Origin: Hyphomicrobiales bacterium
Lineage (GTDB): Bacteria; Pseudomonadota; Alphaproteobacteria; Rhizobiales; Rhizobiaceae
DNA: 64,000 bases
NCBI GenBank assembly: GCA_900473805.1
Contig: UCMS01000011.1
Coordinates: forward strand, 145,295-209,294
Direction: 5' to 3'
Shown: positions 26,350 through 36,023 of the stretch, piece by piece
Position numbering within the stretch: the first letter of the stretch is position 1
Layout: each line of letters begins with the position of its first letter
The notes under the pieces: generated by a model
What the model was told of the DNA's origin: nothing
What the model saw: only the letters and a program-made list of their open reading frames with translations
The model's database searches: none
Program-made: the position numbers and the translations under genes

Positions 26350-27852
26350 ATGACAGGTAGCGAGACGACCGGGAGGGTCGCGAAGCTAACCGAAATCTGG
26401 AAGTCCTACGGCGCAATCCCCGTGCTGAAAGGCGTTTCGCTTGATTTGCAAGCCGGAGAGGTTCACGCCCTCCTCGGCGGCAATGGCGCAGGCAAATCAA
26501 CACTTATGAAGATCATGTCTGGGGTGATCGCGGCCAATTCAGGCTCAGTCGAGATCGACGGACAAGCATTGACGCATGCATCGCCCGCCCAGGCCCAGGC
26601 ACTCGGCCTTTATCTCGTGCCGCAGGAAGCGCACATTCTGCCCAACCAGACTATTCTGGAGAACATCTGCCTTGGCCTGCGGCCCTCGCCCCAGACCCTT
26701 CGTCCCCGTGTCGAGCAACTCATCGCCGAGCTCTCGGTAACGCTTGACCTCGACGGACAGGCTGCAGCCTTGGAGATTGCAGAACGACAGATTGTCGAGA
26801 TCTTGCGTGGCCTTGTCCGCGACGCACGTGTCCTAATCCTTGATGAACCCACATCGGCACTGACCCCATTTGAAACCAGCGCATTGTTTGACCGCGTCCG
26901 CAAATTGCAGGCGCAGGGGGTCGGCATTTTTTTCATCTCCCACAAACTACGTGAGATCCGCGAGATCTGCGGGACGATCAGCGTCTTGCGGGATGGCCTC
27001 ATCGTGCTTTCAGGGTCTCTCGACAGCTATTCCGATGCAGCCATCGTCGAAGCGATGAGCCGGGTCCAGATCGGCAAGACGCCTTCGCGGATTCGACAGC
27101 AACGCGTCGCAGACAAGACTGATACGCCTCGTCTATCCGTATCCGGATTGAGTGGCGAAGGATTTCAGGGCATCAGTCTTCAGGTCCGCAGTGGCGAGAT
27201 CCTGGGACTTGCCGGCGTCGTTGGCGCGGGACGAACTGAGTTTGCCGAAACCCTTTTCGGGCTCAGACATCAGTCGGCAGGAACAGTCACACTTGATGGA
27301 CAGGAGCTCAGGAAGCGATCTCCACGCATCTGCGTCGACCGCGGGCTTGTCTATTTGCCGGAGGACCGCCAGCAGCATGGGCTTTTCCTCGAGGCCCCTC
27401 TCTTTTGGAACGTCTCCTCTTATCTCGTGCACCGCCTGCCGTTCTTTCTGCGACCGGGCTCGGAGAGAAAGAGCTTTGAGGGATTTCGTCAGTCCATGGG
27501 CATAAAATGCAGCGGCCCCGGCCAGGAGGCGCGCGGCCTGTCTGGCGGCAATCAACAGAAGGTCCTCATGGCGAAATGCCTTGCAGCACGACCGAAGGTG
27601 CTAATCCTCGACGAACCGACACGTGGCGTCGACGTTGCGGCGCGCAACGACATCTACAATCTCATCAAAAAGCTCGCCCTCGAAGGCGTGGCGATCATCC
27701 TCATTTCCTCCGACTTCGACGAAATCGAGCAACTGGCCGACCGGGTCGAAGTCATGGCCTTCGGACGGCAAGGTGGCGAACTGAAGGACGACATCTCGGT
27801 CGATGCGATTGCGCGGCTTGCCTTCGGCGCTTCGGAGGCCCGTCATGCTTGA
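26350..27852 (+). CDS. lsrA: LsrA, AI-2 importer ATP-binding protein
   Basis: Double-domain sugar-type ABC ATPase of about 500 residues. The first domain has the intact Walker A GGNGAGKS near residue 43 (context EVHALLGGNGAGKSTLMKIM, as in E. coli LsrA) and Walker B VLILDEPTSALT. The second has the degenerate Walker A GVVGAGRTE typical of RbsA/LsrA proteins, the signature LSGGNQQK and VLILDEPTRGVD. GTG 26326, ATG 26335 and ATG 26350 are in frame; only the last has a nearby AGGTG, so it is chosen with moderate certainty. It heads the lsrACDB-aldolase operon and overlaps lsrC by 8 bp. Confidence 0.93.
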   Translation: MTGSETTGRVAKLTEIWKSYGAIPVLKGVSLDLQAGEVHALLGGNGAGKSTLMKIMSGVIAANSGSVEIDGQALTHASPAQAQALGLYLVPQEAHILPNQTILENICLGLRPSPQTLRPRVEQLIAELSVTLDLDGQAAALEIAERQIVEILRGLVRDARVLILDEPTSALTPFETSALFDRVRKLQAQGVGIFFISHKLREIREICGTISVLRDGLIVLSGSLDSYSDAAIVEAMSRVQIGKTPSRIRQQRVADKTDTPRLSVSGLSGEGFQGISLQVRSGEILGLAGVVGAGRTEFAETLFGLRHQSAGTVTLDGQELRKRSPRICVDRGLVYLPEDRQQHGLFLEAPLFWNVSSYLVHRLPFFLRPGSERKSFEGFRQSMGIKCSGPGQEARGLSGGNQQKVLMAKCLAARPKVLILDEPTRGVDVAARNDIYNLIKKLALEGVAIILISSDFDEIEQLADRVEVMAFGRQGGELKDDISVDAIARLAFGASEARHA

Positions 27853-28870
27853 CCTTTTTGCCAAAAACCGCGTCGCAACCCTCCTTATCGTTCTTGCCCT
27901 CGCCTACGCCGCCATCGGCGCTGCGGCACCGGGCTATCTATCAGGCGCGACGCTTTCTTCTGTCCTTTCGAGCAGCCTTGCCCTGATGCTGATCTCGCTC
28001 GGCACCATGATCGTCATCCTGACGCGCAACATCGACGTCTCGAGTGGCTCAGTCCTCGGCCTGAGCGCAGCCGTTCTCGGTCTCTCGTTGAATGCCGGCA
28101 TGAGCCTGCCGCTGGCAATCGCTGCATGCCTTCTGACAGGCGCCCTCGCCGGCGCATTCAACGGCCTGATGGTCGCCTATCTCGGCATCCCTTCCATCGT
28201 TGCGACACTTGGAACGCTTGGCCTCTATCGTGGCATCATGCTGGTCATGACGGGCGGTCGGTGGATCGAAGACCTTCCGCAAGGCCTGAAGGCACTGGCC
28301 GCCAATCTCGGCTTTGGCTTTTCCTCTCTTACGGTCGTCGTCCTCGCGCTCGTTGTTCTGACCTGGATTGGCCTTCGCAAGACACGGTTCGGTCGTTTCT
28401 TCTATGCTGTCGGCGACAACAAGGCGGCCGCTCACCACCTGGGTGTTCCGGTACGCCGAGTTCAGTTCACCGCCTTCGTGGCAACAGGCATCTGCTCGGC
28501 TCTTGCAGGCCTCGTCTTTGCAGCCCAGATCGGGTTCATCCCGAACCAGGCTGGCAACGGGATCGAGTTGAAGGCTATTGCCGTCAACGTACTCGGCGGC
28601 GTCAGCCTGCTTGGTGGCACGGGCTCGGTCGCTGGCGTCTTTGCCGCGGTGATCTTCATCACCTCGATCGACAGTGCGCTCGTCTTCCTGAAAATTCCCG
28701 CCTACTGGAACGACTTCATCGCCGGCGCTCTGCTCTTGAGCGTGTTGCTGCTCGATGGACGGATCCGGCAGCTCATTGATCGGCGCATCCGTGCCCGCCG
28801 CTATGCGGTCCATGAACGTTCGCCATCTCCCGAACAGACAACTGCACGCACCGCGGAGGCTGCCCGATGA
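27845..28870 (+). CDS. lsrC: LsrC, AI-2 importer permease
   Basis: Inner-membrane permease, 341 residues, of the RbsC/BPD_transp_2 class, with about nine or ten hydrophobic segments. Visible landmarks are LGTMIVILTRNIDVSSGSVL, the LGIPSIVATLGTLGLYRG region, and VNVLGGVSLLGGTGSVAGVF. The ATG at 27845 overlaps the lsrA stop by 8 bp, and the hydrophobic N-terminus follows directly (MLDLFAKNRVATLLIVLAL). It pairs with LsrD. Its C-terminal tail after the last helix is long and basic. Confidence 0.92.
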   Translation: MLDLFAKNRVATLLIVLALAYAAIGAAAPGYLSGATLSSVLSSSLALMLISLGTMIVILTRNIDVSSGSVLGLSAAVLGLSLNAGMSLPLAIAACLLTGALAGAFNGLMVAYLGIPSIVATLGTLGLYRGIMLVMTGGRWIEDLPQGLKALAANLGFGFSSLTVVVLALVVLTWIGLRKTRFGRFFYAVGDNKAAAHHLGVPVRRVQFTAFVATGICSALAGLVFAAQIGFIPNQAGNGIELKAIAVNVLGGVSLLGGTGSVAGVFAAVIFITSIDSALVFLKIPAYWNDFIAGALLLSVLLLDGRIRQLIDRRIRARRYAVHERSPSPEQTTARTAEAAR

Positions 28871-29886
28871 AGAATGTCTTCTTCCGCTGGGAGACCGCTC
28901 TCCTTGCCATGCTTGTTGTCGAACTCGTGGTCTTCGGGGTGATCAATCCCAGGTTCCTGAATGTCGCCAACCTGATCTACGGCACGTCCGACTTCATCCA
29001 GATCGGGATGGTCGCCCTGCCGCTTACACTGGTCATCATAGCCGGAGGTATCGACGTGTCCTTCGCTTCGGTGATCGGCCTGGCAGCCATCATCTTCGGC
29101 GTTGCCACATTTTACGGCGTCCCTCTGCCGCTGGCGATCGCTTTGGCACTTGCGACGGCCGGCCTATGTGGCCTGTTCAATGCGACGCTCATTCACCTAT
29201 CGAAGATCCAGCCCCTCGTTGTCACACTTGGAAGCCTTTATCTGTTCCAGGGCACGGCCACAGTTGCATCCGGCCTTGTCGGCGCTGGTGGATATGAGGG
29301 AATTGGCAACTTCCCTGAGGCCTTCAACGCCTTTGGATACGCCGAGTTTCTCGGGCTGCCCGCGTCGCTCGCACTCTTCCTCGCGCTCGCCTTTGTTCTT
29401 CTTGTCTTGCTGCATTTCACCCGTTTCGGCCGCACTGTCTTCCTCGCGGGTCAATCAGAGGACGCCGCACGCTTCGCCGGTATTCCCGTCAGGCACGTTC
29501 AGACAATCACCTATGTGATCACAGGCCTTTCGGCGGCAATCGCTGGTCTCGTGATGTCAGCCTATTTCGGCTCGGCCCGCGTCGATCTGGGTTCCGCGAC
29601 GCTGCTGCCGGCAGTCACAGCCGCCGTACTCGGTGGCGCATCGATCTATGGCGGCCAAGGCTCCATCCTGGGCACGCTCCTTGCAACATTCGTCATCGGT
29701 TATCTGCAGCAAGGTCTGCAGGCCGCCGGGGTTCCCAGCCAGATTTCCAGCGCACTTTCGGGAGGGTTGCTGGTTGTCGCGGTCGCATTGCGTCATGGGA
29801 GCGCAATGCTGGCCGATTTCATCGCCGTTGCCCGGCAACAGAAAAAGCCTAGGGCAACGGTCACTTCAGGAGGAGAAAGTAAATGA
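28867..29886 (+). CDS. lsrD: LsrD, AI-2 importer permease
   Basis: Second permease of the AI-2 importer, 339 residues, same class as LsrC. It contains [38 protein letters not shown] and [20 protein letters not shown], the standard motif set. The ATG at 28867 overlaps the lsrC stop by 4 bp, and the gene overlaps lsrB by 4 bp, so the operon is tightly coupled. Assignment to LsrD rather than another sugar permease rests on the strongly LsrB-like gene that follows. Confidence 0.92.
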   Translation: MKNVFFRWETALLAMLVVELVVFGVINPRFLNVANLIYGTSDFIQIGMVALPLTLVIIAGGIDVSFASVIGLAAIIFGVATFYGVPLPLAIALALATAGLCGLFNATLIHLSKIQPLVVTLGSLYLFQGTATVASGLVGAGGYEGIGNFPEAFNAFGYAEFLGLPASLALFLALAFVLLVLLHFTRFGRTVFLAGQSEDAARFAGIPVRHVQTITYVITGLSAAIAGLVMSAYFGSARVDLGSATLLPAVTAAVLGGASIYGGQGSILGTLLATFVIGYLQQGLQAAGVPSQISSALSGGLLVVAVALRHGSAMLADFIAVARQQKKPRATVTSGGESK

Positions 29887-30914
29887 TCAAGACCATGTTG
29901 AAATCAGGCGCTCTGGCGAGCGTTCTTGCAGCAGGAACCATGCTGGGCGCAGGCTCGGCCAGTGCCGAAAACCAGATTGCCTTTATCCCGAAGCTTGTCG
30001 GCGTCGGCTTCTTCACCTCGGGTGGCGCAGGTGCCGTCAAAGCCGGCGAAGAGCTCGGCGCCAAGGTGACCTATGACGGACCGACCGAGCCGAGCGTTTC
30101 GGGCCAGGTGCAGTTCATCAACAACTACGTGAACCAGGGATACAATGCCCTGATCGTGTCGTCGGTATCGCCCGACGGCCTGTGCCCTGCCCTGAAGCGC
30201 GCCATGGAACGCGATGTCCTGGTCATGACCTGGGACAGCGACGTCAATCCGGATTGCCGCAGCTACTACATCAACCAGGGAACGCCGGAGCAGCTCGGTA
30301 GCCTGCTGGTCGAGATGGCAGCAGAAGGTGTGACGAAGGAAAAGGCCAAGGTTGCCTTCTTCTACTCGAGCCCGACGGTCACCGACCAGAATGCCTGGGC
30401 AGAAGCCGCAAAGCAGAAGATTGCCAAGGAGCACCCGGGTTGGGAGATCGTTACCACCCAATACGGCTACAATGACGCGCAAAAGTCTCTGCAGACGGCC
30501 GAGAGCATCCTGCAGACCTATCCCGACCTTGATGCGATCATCGCGCCTGACGCCAATGCGCTTCCGGCTGCAGCGCAGGCCGCCGAGAACCTCAAGCGTG
30601 CCGAAGGTGTAACGATTGTCGGCTTCTCCACGCCGAACGTCATGCGCCCCTACATCGAGCGCGGCACGATCCAGCGCTTCGGCCTGTGGGACGTCACGCA
30701 GCAGGGAAAGATCTCCGTCTACGTCGCCGATCACGTCCTGAAGAACGGACCGATGAAGGTTGGCGACAAGCTGGAAATCCCTGGCGTCGGCACCGTCGAA
30801 GTCTCGGCAAACAGCGTCCAGGGCTACGACTACGAGGCGGAGGGCAATGGCATCATCCTGCTTCCGGAGCGGACAGTCTTTACCAAGGACAACATCGGCA
30901 ACTTCGACTTCTAA
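29883..30914 (+). CDS. lsrB: LsrB, AI-2 periplasmic binding protein
   Basis: A 343-residue class I sugar-binding protein that binds AI-2 (R-THMF form) in the periplasm. A signal peptide ends near GAGSASA. The mature protein matches E. coli/Salmonella LsrB almost word for word: [86 protein letters not shown]. The residues reported to contact AI-2 (Lys in IPKLV, Asp in TWDSD, Asp-Gln in VTDQN, Pro and Ala in ALPAAA) are all present. It is the strongest single identification in the locus. A hairpin follows the gene. Confidence 0.96.
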   Translation: MIKTMLKSGALASVLAAGTMLGAGSASAENQIAFIPKLVGVGFFTSGGAGAVKAGEELGAKVTYDGPTEPSVSGQVQFINNYVNQGYNALIVSSVSPDGLCPALKRAMERDVLVMTWDSDVNPDCRSYYINQGTPEQLGSLLVEMAAEGVTKEKAKVAFFYSSPTVTDQNAWAEAAKQKIAKEHPGWEIVTTQYGYNDAQKSLQTAESILQTYPDLDAIIAPDANALPAAAQAAENLKRAEGVTIVGFSTPNVMRPYIERGTIQRFGLWDVTQQGKISVYVADHVLKNGPMKVGDKLEIPGVGTVEVSANSVQGYDYEAEGNGIILLPERTVFTKDNIGNFDF

Positions 30915-30932
30915 CAAACTGACGGACTTACG

Positions 30933-30954
30933 GCGGGCGGCTTCGGCTGCCCGC
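30933..30954 (+). terminator. TTCG-loop hairpin after lsrB
   Basis: Nine-base arms (GCGGGCGGC and GCTGCCCGC, one G-T pair) close a stable TTCG tetraloop 19 bases after the lsrB stop and before the aldolase gene. There is no T-run, so partial termination or 3' protection of lsrB mRNA is more likely than full termination. Confidence 0.6.
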
Positions 30955-30983
30955 TAACTTCATTCACTAGACAGGATATGCCG

Positions 30984-32237
30984 ATGCAAAGCCGCTGGAA
31001 CGACGAAGACGCAAACCGCTATGTGGAAGCCGCACGCGCAGCCGGACAAAGTGATGCCCTCGGCCTTCGGATCTATTCGTCCCGCATTATCGGCGGTGAT
31101 CCTGATCTGGTCCTCCACGGCGGCGGCAACACATCCGTGAAAGTTGTCGCCGAGGATGGCTCGGAACTCATGCACATTAAAGGCAGCGGATGGGATCTCG
31201 ACACGATCGAAGCGCCAGGACTCCCGGCAGTGCAACTCGCTCCCCTGCTTGGGGTGCGCGACGGGCCAAAGCTCTCCGACCCCGACATGGTCGCGCTGCT
31301 ACGCCGGAACCTGATCGCAGCGGATGCACCGAACCCATCGGTCGAGGCATTGCTACATGCCTTCCTGCCCTTCACTTTTGTCGATCACACACACGCAACG
31401 GCCATTCTCGCGCTGGCCGACCAGCCGGACATGCGCGAAACAGTCAAGCGCATCTACGGCAGCCGCGTCGCCTATGTCCCTTACGTCATGCCAGGATTTG
31501 ACCTGTCTATTGCAGGCGACCTCGTCTATCGGGAAAATCCAGGCTGCGAGGGGCTATGGCTTGAAAACCACGGGCTTTTCACCTTCGCGAACGACGCTCG
31601 TACGTCCTATGAGCTGATGATTGAGTTCGTGACGATGGCGGAGGAAGAACTCAGCGGCGCGGGCGTCACGCTGAACGGGCCACAGAGCAGTGATGGCCGA
31701 GAGGATCAGGCCCTCAAACTTCGGTTGCAAAGCGCCTTGTCTCAGCCGAATTCACCATTCGAGAAAGCCGTATTCCTGGACTATCGCTCGACATCTGCCA
31801 TTAGAGACTATGTCGCCAGCGAGCGGCTCGAGGACATCGCGCGGCGAGGCACGGTGACACCGGACCACGTCATCCGGATCAAGCCCTGGCCGATGATCAT
31901 CGAGGCAGCCGCAGACGACGCAGCTATCCGCAAGGCACTCGATGCTTACGCTGACCGCTATAAATCGTATTTCGAGCGAAATGCCGCACGTCAAACCGAG
32001 CCCAAGCACATGCTCGACGTCTATCCGCGGGTAATCATTGTTCGCCACAAGGGAATGTACGCCCTCGGAAGCACGCAAAAAGCGGCAAGGATCGGCGGAG
32101 ACCTCTGCGAGCAAGCAACACGCGCAATCAACGCAGCCGAGGCTTACGGCAAGTTCACGCCGATCGGGGAGGCCGACCTCTTCGATATGGAGTACTGGTC
32201 ACTCGAGCAGGCCAAATTGAAGATGGCGGCACACTGA
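30984..32237 (+). CDS. Class II aldolase family protein in the lsr operon
   Basis: A 417-residue protein resembling the aldolase half of RhaD-type bifunctional aldolase/short-chain dehydrogenases; the dehydrogenase half is absent. Family motifs are VLHGGGNTSVK near residue 45, the metal site TFVDHTHATAIL near 132, and LENHGLFTF. The start at 30984 (MQSRWNDEDANRY) has AGGA seven bases upstream; an in-frame ATG at 30978 is too close to it. Last in the lsrACDB operon, it occupies the place where lsrF is normally found. It may cleave the isomerised phospho-AI-2 to a triose phosphate and a two-carbon aldehyde. That role is inference. Confidence 0.85.
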   Translation: MQSRWNDEDANRYVEAARAAGQSDALGLRIYSSRIIGGDPDLVLHGGGNTSVKVVAEDGSELMHIKGSGWDLDTIEAPGLPAVQLAPLLGVRDGPKLSDPDMVALLRRNLIAADAPNPSVEALLHAFLPFTFVDHTHATAILALADQPDMRETVKRIYGSRVAYVPYVMPGFDLSIAGDLVYRENPGCEGLWLENHGLFTFANDARTSYELMIEFVTMAEEELSGAGVTLNGPQSSDGREDQALKLRLQSALSQPNSPFEKAVFLDYRSTSAIRDYVASERLEDIARRGTVTPDHVIRIKPWPMIIEAAADDAAIRKALDAYADRYKSYFERNAARQTEPKHMLDVYPRVIIVRHKGMYALGSTQKAARIGGDLCEQATRAINAAEAYGKFTPIGEADLFDMEYWSLEQAKLKMAAH

Positions 32238-32387
32238 GAGGTACCTCAGTGAGGTCGTACGCGCACGATCTGCACTTGTCATCAAAGTCCTCGTACGCAC
32301 GCTCCGAAACCCTGGCGGAAAACTAGAGCGATCTATGCTCAAGACTTAAAAGAATGATCGTGTCTGCGCTATGGGTCTGCGATGAGC

Positions 32388-32406
32388 CCGGCGCGGTTTG
32401 CGCCGG
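32388..32406. terminator. Hairpin in the aldolase/chemoreceptor convergent gap
   Basis: CCGGCGC and GCGCCGG are 7-base perfect arms with a 5-base loop, about 40 bases past the end of the minus-strand chemoreceptor gene. No T-run follows in either direction, so its strength as a terminator is doubtful. Confidence 0.4.
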
Positions 32407-32442
32407 TGCCATCGCCCCACAATCCTTTTGAAAGCTTGCCTG

Positions 32443-34623
32443 TCACGCCGCGTTGCGTGCTCCAGACGTCTTGGGTCGCCCAACGACGAACCGGGAAATC
32501 ATCTGGCTCAGCGTGTTGGCTTCGCCATTCAGCACGGCGGAAGCAGCCGTTGTTTCCTCGACCATGGCGGCGTTCTGCTGCGTCGCCTGATCCATATGGT
32601 TTACAGCCGTGTTGATTTCTCGCAGGCCCGAGGCTTGTTCGCCGGTCGCCCGCGAGATCTGCTGCATGAGAGAATCGATCGCCTGAACCTGTTCGGCGAT
32701 CCTGTCGAGGGCACCTCCGGTTTCTGCGACGAGGGTCACACCCTGGCCCACCTGCTCGTTCGAGGCGGAAATGAGCGCCTTGATTTCGCGGGCAGCCTGG
32801 GCAGAGCGCTGCGCGAGTTCCCGAACCTCCTGCGCGACTACGGCAAAGCCCTTTCCGGCTTCGCCGGCGCGGGCGGCCTCGACCCCGGCATTCAAAGCCA
32901 GCAAGTTCGTCTGGAACGCAATCTCGTCGATGACGCCGATGATCTGGCTGACCTTGCTCGAGCTATCTTCGATCCCTTCCATGGCCGCGATAGCCTTGCG
33001 AACGACCTCGCCGGATCGTTCAGCCTCCGTGCAGGCGGTCTTCACCTTGCCAGCCGCCAACTGTGCATTGCCGGCGCTTTCGTTGAGCTTGTCGGCGATT
33101 TCGCCGAGTGCTGCCGTGGTTTCCTCGAGGCTCGCTGCCTGCTGCTCCGTGCGCTTGGACAGTTCATCAGAACTGCGGCTGATTTCGCGCGTACCACCGT
33201 TCAGGGTATCGACCGTAACGTTGAGGCGGATCACCGTTTCTTCAAGGCTCTGAACAGCGGAGTTGTAGTGATCACGCAGCTCTTCGTAGGAGCCCGGGAA
33301 AGGCTCGGTGATCCGGTGCGAAAGGTTGCCGTCAGCAAGCTGCTGCAGGCCTTTACCCAGTGCAATCACAACCTTGCGCTGGGTCTCCGCAACGCCTTGC
33401 CGCTCGGCTTCCGTCTGACTGCGCTGGTCTTCTGCCGCGAGACGCTGACGTTCTGCCACCGCTTCGAGGCTGCGGCCCTCGGCGAGCTTGTGGCGGAACA
33501 CATCGAGCGAAGTCGCAAGCGCCCCCACTTCGTCTTTGCGCTCCTGCCCGGCCACTGGCTGTTCGTAGTCACCTTCGGACAGCCGGCCGACTTCTTTCAG
33601 CAGCGATCCGATAGGCTTCTGGATGAACAGGCGCACTGCGATCAGCAGCGAGATGATGACCGCCGCCATGATCACAAGACCACCCGCGATCAGGATCAGC
33701 GTCTGCTGGTTCACGACCGCGGAAACAACCGCGACAGGCACATCCTCGACGATCATCCAGCGGGTATTGAGACCGGGCAATTCGAAAGGCATCACGACAC
33801 GAAATACGGGTTCTTGATCTACGCCGCTGACGTCTTCGAGGATGACTGTCTCGCCCTTCAAGGCTGCAGCCTTGGCTGTCGCGTTGCCCTCGAATTCATA
33901 GATCTTCATGACATTGCCCTTGTCGGGCGCGGTCAGCCAACTGCCTCCGGCCGACAGGAGATAGACCCGTCCCACGCCGAAAGGCCGCTGGTTTTCGAGG
34001 GCTCCGGACAGCGCATCCAGACCGACATCGACGCCGAGAATGCCGCGAAGCTTGTCGTTGGTGATGACCGGATAGGCGATACTCATCATCAGAATGCCGC
34101 CGGCCTCGTCTTCGACATAGGGTTCGGTCGCAGCACCGGCGCGCGTCTTGGCAGGAAGCGCGAAGTAGCTTTCCTCACGATTGATGGCATCGGGAATGAT
34201 TAGTTCGAAACCATTGGCACCGCGCGTCCAGTACGGCGTGAACTCTCCACTGGCATTGGTACCGGTCACAGCACTCGGCTCGTACGTCTGGCCATCGAAG
34301 CTGTTCACCTCTTCCAAAATCCAGGAGCCGAAGACGAGATCGAACTTTTCGATCAGTGCCGGCAGCATCGCGGTCACTTCGGCACGGTCGACGTCGGTCC
34401 GTTCGACGGCCGATGCCATCACCTTCACGGAGCCCGCCAGATTGTTCAGCTGTGAAGCGACTACGGCAGCCGTTGCTCGGGCATCCGTCCGAGCTTGGTC
34501 GAGTGTCATGGACACCGTCCTTTCGCGGACCTGATAGATCACCGCCGCGAAGGTAACGGCGAGACACAGCAGGATGGCCGTGGCGCTCACGCTGAGCAAC
34601 TTGAAAGCGAGTGTCCTCTTCAT
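32443..34623 (-). CDS. Methyl-accepting chemotaxis protein with periplasmic dCACHE-type sensor
   Basis: Transmembrane chemoreceptor of 726 residues. TM1 lies near 7-30 and TM2 near 310-335, enclosing a periplasmic double-CACHE-like domain with ATEPYVEDEAGGILMMSIAYPV and KLRGILGVDVGLD. HAMP linkers follow, then the cytoplasmic signalling hairpin whose tip AFQTNLLALNAGVEAARAGE lies near residue 570. The ATG at 34623 has AAGGA six bases upstream; the frame extends to 34665 without a better start. No C-terminal CheR-binding pentapeptide is seen. It is convergent with the lsr operon. dCACHE domains in other bacteria bind AI-2 or amino acids, so AI-2 sensing is a reasonable but unproven idea. Confidence 0.92.
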   Translation of the reverse strand: MKRTLAFKLLSVSATAILLCLAVTFAAVIYQVRERTVSMTLDQARTDARATAAVVASQLNNLAGSVKVMASAVERTDVDRAEVTAMLPALIEKFDLVFGSWILEEVNSFDGQTYEPSAVTGTNASGEFTPYWTRGANGFELIIPDAINREESYFALPAKTRAGAATEPYVEDEAGGILMMSIAYPVITNDKLRGILGVDVGLDALSGALENQRPFGVGRVYLLSAGGSWLTAPDKGNVMKIYEFEGNATAKAAALKGETVILEDVSGVDQEPVFRVVMPFELPGLNTRWMIVEDVPVAVVSAVVNQQTLILIAGGLVIMAAVIISLLIAVRLFIQKPIGSLLKEVGRLSEGDYEQPVAGQERKDEVGALATSLDVFRHKLAEGRSLEAVAERQRLAAEDQRSQTEAERQGVAETQRKVVIALGKGLQQLADGNLSHRITEPFPGSYEELRDHYNSAVQSLEETVIRLNVTVDTLNGGTREISRSSDELSKRTEQQAASLEETTAALGEIADKLNESAGNAQLAAGKVKTACTEAERSGEVVRKAIAAMEGIEDSSSKVSQIIGVIDEIAFQTNLLALNAGVEAARAGEAGKGFAVVAQEVRELAQRSAQAAREIKALISASNEQVGQGVTLVAETGGALDRIAEQVQAIDSLMQQISRATGEQASGLREINTAVNHMDQATQQNAAMVEETTAASAVLNGEANTLSQMISRFVVGRPKTSGARNAA

Positions 34624-35033
34624 GATCGATCCTTGATCCTGGTCCTTAGCCGACCTCGAAGACATGCTTGAAGGTGGGCGGTCTGTTACTGCCGACTGTG
34701 CCTGCGCCTCTATAAAAAAGTGCTAATTTTCAGTTGCATGGATAAATCAGTTTGCGAAGAGCCGGAGTTCCGGCGCGAACCACATGGCAGCCCCCTCCCC
34801 AGGCCGGTGGCTCGGCTGAGGCGCCAAAAATCGTGGATTGAGGTCCGTGCGAGCCGATCAGCGGTGCGGGCTTCGCATGGATCGATTGGGAAAACCGCTC
34901 CCTGACAGACGCTTCGAGCCCCGAAAGGACGGCATCCCTGTGGCTATTGAATGCCCCCGGGGCACGTGACACCGACAACGGCCGTATCTGCTCAGTACCG
35001 ACGCTGCACGTCTTTCCTGACCTCAACAAGCGC
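34624..35033. other. 410-bp gap without a recognisable gene
   Basis: Upstream of the chemoreceptor gene and downstream of the esterase pseudogene. Short frames only, none with family features. An A/T-rich patch near 34715-34750 probably holds the chemoreceptor promoter. The remainder is probably decayed coding DNA. Confidence 0.5.
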
Positions 35034-35930
35034 TCACCCCATACCAAAAAGCTTGCCGAGCCATTTCATCTGCTTCCGCTCCTGAAACGCCTGTCCACCT
35101 TCATGATTGTTGAAGTCATATTCAACGATCTCTTTCTCCGCGGCATAGGCATTTTAGGCTGCGTAGACGGTTGAGGGCTGGCAGATGTCATGCATCAGGC
35201 CGACGGAAAACAGCGCCTTCGCTTTGGCCCTTTGCCCGAAGTTGACACAATCGAAATAGGCGAGCGTTTCGAAAACCTTGTCCTTCTTGTCTCACTGCTA
35301 GGCGAGAAACTGGGCGATCTCCGTATAGAGCTCGCGGAAGGCCACTCTCACCGCACGCGGGAAATCGCTCAAGAACGGAACATCGGGCATGGCCGCCTTG
35401 ATCCGTGGATCCAAACCGGCAGCGGCAATGGACATGCCCCCGTCCTGGCTATCCCCACAGACGGCGATCCTGGCCGCATCGACAAAAGGCAGGTCCACCA
35501 TGGTATCGATCGTACGCACGCAATCCGTCAGCAGTCGGCGATAGTAATAGTCCCTCCGATCAAGGACCCCACGTGTCATGAACACGGGGAAAGAGGCCGT
35601 GGATCCCACGGGATCGGGTGTATCACCCACGCTCCAGACACTGCCCTGCCCGCGTGTATCCATCCGAAAATAGGCATAACCGGAGGCAGCCCAGTGCAGT
35701 TGATCATGCGGCTGGCCACGACCGCCGCCATAGCCGATATACTGAACCACCAACGGCAAAGGCCCCTGCCGGTCCACAGGCATGATCAGCCAACCGTTGA
35801 TCGGATGTCCGCCGAAGCGGGAAACGTCCCGTCGTAGGTCTTGAGCACCTTGAGCGATGTCTCTGCCTTGACGATCTCGACCTTGCCACCCGCCGCACGT
35901 GCCTCCGCAATCGTTGCATGCCTAATGGCG
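35034..35930 (-). pseudogene. Acetylxylan esterase / cephalosporin-C deacetylase pseudogene
   Basis: Minus-strand frames together read as an AXE1-family alpha/beta-hydrolase. In order: TIAEARAAGGKVEIVKAETS, a one-base frameshift near 35820 (continuing as RFGGHPINGWLIMPV), then PLPLVVQYIGYGGGRGQPHD, RMDTRGQGSVWSVGDT, the nucleophile region AVCGDSQDGGMSIAAAG (GxSxGG appearing as GDSQDGG), an in-frame stop after [27 protein letters not shown], another stop in the TVYAA-NAYA stretch, and finally EIVEYDFNNHEGGQAFQ. At least three lesions make it non-functional. The N-terminus cannot be traced past about 35930. Confidence 0.85.
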
Positions 35931-36023
35931 CAGTGACTTATACGAGGTGGCAGCTCTTGAGCACGGAGTCCGCGGGCATTGCGCAAGACGCAACCTCATG
36001 GAAGGCGCGACCTCCCGCCCACA

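Noticed and set aside
30984..32237. Annotation of the last lsr-operon gene as LsrF
   Set aside because: LsrF has a class I aldolase fold. This protein has the HGGGN and HTH metal motifs of class II aldolases and a different length.
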